Part shown: positions 6,263 to 6,947 of the stretch, in pieces
Position numbering within the stretch: the stretch's first letter is position 1
Layout: every line of letters starts with the position of its first letter
NCBI GenBank assembly: GCA_009702725.1
Contig: WLHM01000064.1
Coordinates: forward strand, 1 to 6,947
Reading direction: 5' to 3'
DNA from: Actinomycetota bacterium
GTDB taxonomy: Bacteria > Actinomycetota > Actinomycetes > S36-B12
DNA: 6,947 nucleotides
Position numbers and translations under genes: made by a program
The notes under the pieces: generated by a model
Databases searched by the model: none
What the model saw: only the letters and a program-made list of their open reading frames with translations
Told to the model about the DNA's origin: nothing

Positions 6263-6279
6263 CGGTGGCCGGCCCACCG
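6263..6279 (+). other. Hairpin in the fhs leader
   Basis: CGGTGG (6263-6268) and CCACCG (6274-6279) form a perfect 6-bp GC-rich stem with a 5-base loop CCGGC. It ends 6 bases before the fhs Shine-Dalgarno TGGAGG (6286-6291), with no T run after it. It is therefore more likely a leader structure or operator than a terminator. Confidence 0.4.
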
Positions 6280-6285
6280 CCCATC

Positions 6286-6291
6286 TGGAGG
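6286..6291 (+). promoter_or_regulatory. Ribosome binding site of fhs
   Basis: TGGAGG is followed by two in-frame ATG codons, at 6292 and 6298. The first directly abuts the site and cannot be used efficiently; the second sits at 6-base spacing and is chosen as the start. Confidence 0.7.
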
Positions 6292-6297
6292 ATGTAC

Positions 6298-6947
6298 ATG
6301 CCAGCAGACATTGACATCGCCCAAGCAGCGAATATGAGACGTGTCTCCGAAATAGCCGAGGGCCTTGGGATACCGGATGAATTTGTCGAGCCCTACGGCC
6401 GCTACAAAGCCAAAATCTCACTCGACTATCTAGATTCACTTCCGGCTAATCCAAATGCAAAGTTGATCCTGGTAACGGCGATTAGCCCAACACCTGCTGG
6501 TGAAGGTAAAACCACCACCAGTGTCGGTCTCGGTGATGGCCTGCGGGCAATTGGCAAGCGCGCCATGATCTGCTTACGTGAACCATCTTTGGGCCCGGTC
6601 TTTGGGATGAAGGGCGGTGCAGCTGGCGGCGGTTACGCGCAGATCGTACCTATGGAGGACATCAATCTGCATTTTACCGGAGACTTTAACGCCATCGCAT
6701 TAGCGCACAACCTGCTGTCCGCGTTAATTGATAATCACATCCACCATGGCAATGAACTTGAAATTGACGTGCGGAGGGTGGCCTGGAAACGAGTCATCGA
6801 CATGAACGATCGGGCACTTCGTGATATCACCATTGCTCTCGGTGGGCCACCAAATGGATTCCCGCGCTCCGATGGATTCGACATCGTTGTCGCCTCAGAG
6901 ATCATGGCGATCTTTTGCTTAGCTACCTCACTCGAGGATTTGCGCAG
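6298..6947 (+). CDS. fhs: Formate--tetrahydrofolate ligase, N-terminal part (3' end outside window)
   Basis: This encodes formyltetrahydrofolate synthetase, which joins formate to tetrahydrofolate using ATP to give 10-formyl-THF for one-carbon metabolism in the cytosol. 216 codons are visible of a usual ~550-560 residues; the window ends inside the gene. The ATP-binding P-loop TPAGEGKTTT is at residues 65-74. REPSLGPVFGMKGGAAGGG (94-112), the MEDINLHFTGD segment (119-129) and HNLLSALIDNH are family hallmarks, as is RVIDMNDRALR further on. Start ATG 6298 follows TGGAGG by 6 bases. The gene follows tRNA-Thr on the same strand after an 81-base gap with promoter-like and hairpin elements. It is probably transcribed on its own or leads an operon beyond the window. 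Nothing in the visible part suggests damage. Confidence 0.97.
   Translation, partial: MPADIDIAQAANMRRVSEIAEGLGIPDEFVEPYGRYKAKISLDYLDSLPANPNAKLILVTAISPTPAGEGKTTTSVGLGDGLRAIGKRAMICLREPSLGPVFGMKGGAAGGGYAQIVPMEDINLHFTGDFNAIALAHNLLSALIDNHIHHGNELEIDVRRVAWKRVIDMNDRALRDITIALGGPPNGFPRSDGFDIVVASEIMAIFCLATSLEDLR

Noticed and set aside
6217..6297. Tetrahydrofolate riboswitch before fhs
   Set aside because: The leader is about 40 bases after the candidate promoter, too short for the known THF aptamer, and its conserved pseudoknot elements are not seen.
6122..6439. 105-codon minus-strand open frame across the tRNA and fhs start
   Set aside because: It is antisense to tRNA-Thr and fhs. Its PVRIELTTYRLQ stretch is the familiar false peptide produced by translating a tRNA gene backwards.

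Overview
The window reads as a gene-dense actinobacterial chromosome fragment of moderate GC content. This rests on an F420-class pyridoxamine-oxidase-fold protein, a C-terminal Cys-pair tail typical of secreted proteins from aquatic actinobacteria, GTG starts, and ATGA-type gene overlaps. The phylum assignment is inference and no species is named. No insertion sequence, CRISPR array or phage gene is visible.

Region 1 (1-4581, plus strand) is a tightly packed cluster of four genes. First comes the 3' part of a GlpA-like FAD-dependent dehydrogenase ending in a BFD-type [2Fe-2S] domain. It overlaps an NAD(P)/FAD-dependent oxidoreductase by 8 bases. Four bases later begins a 674-residue membrane protein with a spermidine-synthase-like Rossmann domain lacking the usual catalytic Asp. 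It overlaps a 103-residue small membrane protein by 4 bases. The two flavoproteins plausibly form one dehydrogenase that passes electrons from glycerol-3-phosphate or a similar substrate through the Fe-S centre. The roles of the two membrane proteins are unknown.

Region 2 (4553-6132) holds a minus-strand F420-class PPOX-fold protein that overlaps the small membrane gene tail to tail by 29 bases. Only 16 bases away, and divergent from it, is a secreted protein with an HExxH zinc-peptidase signature. Beyond that protein lies a previously unannotated remnant of a second PPOX gene (about 6050-6132). It aligns at roughly 75% identity with the 5' part of the intact copy, carries a frameshift, and stops 9 bases before a tRNA gene. 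The exported-protein gene is therefore bracketed by two directly repeated, diverged PPOX 5' ends. The remnant also appears to supply the promoter of the tRNA.

Region 3 (6142-6947) contains tRNA-Thr(TGT) with an encoded CCA end, a short intergenic stretch with a perfect TTGACA box and two inverted repeats, and the first 216 codons of formate-tetrahydrofolate ligase (fhs), cut by the window end.

The strongest candidates for a second look are the PPOX remnant and its apparent reuse as a tRNA promoter, the HECAH exported protein, and the catalytic-Asp-less membrane SpeE-like protein.
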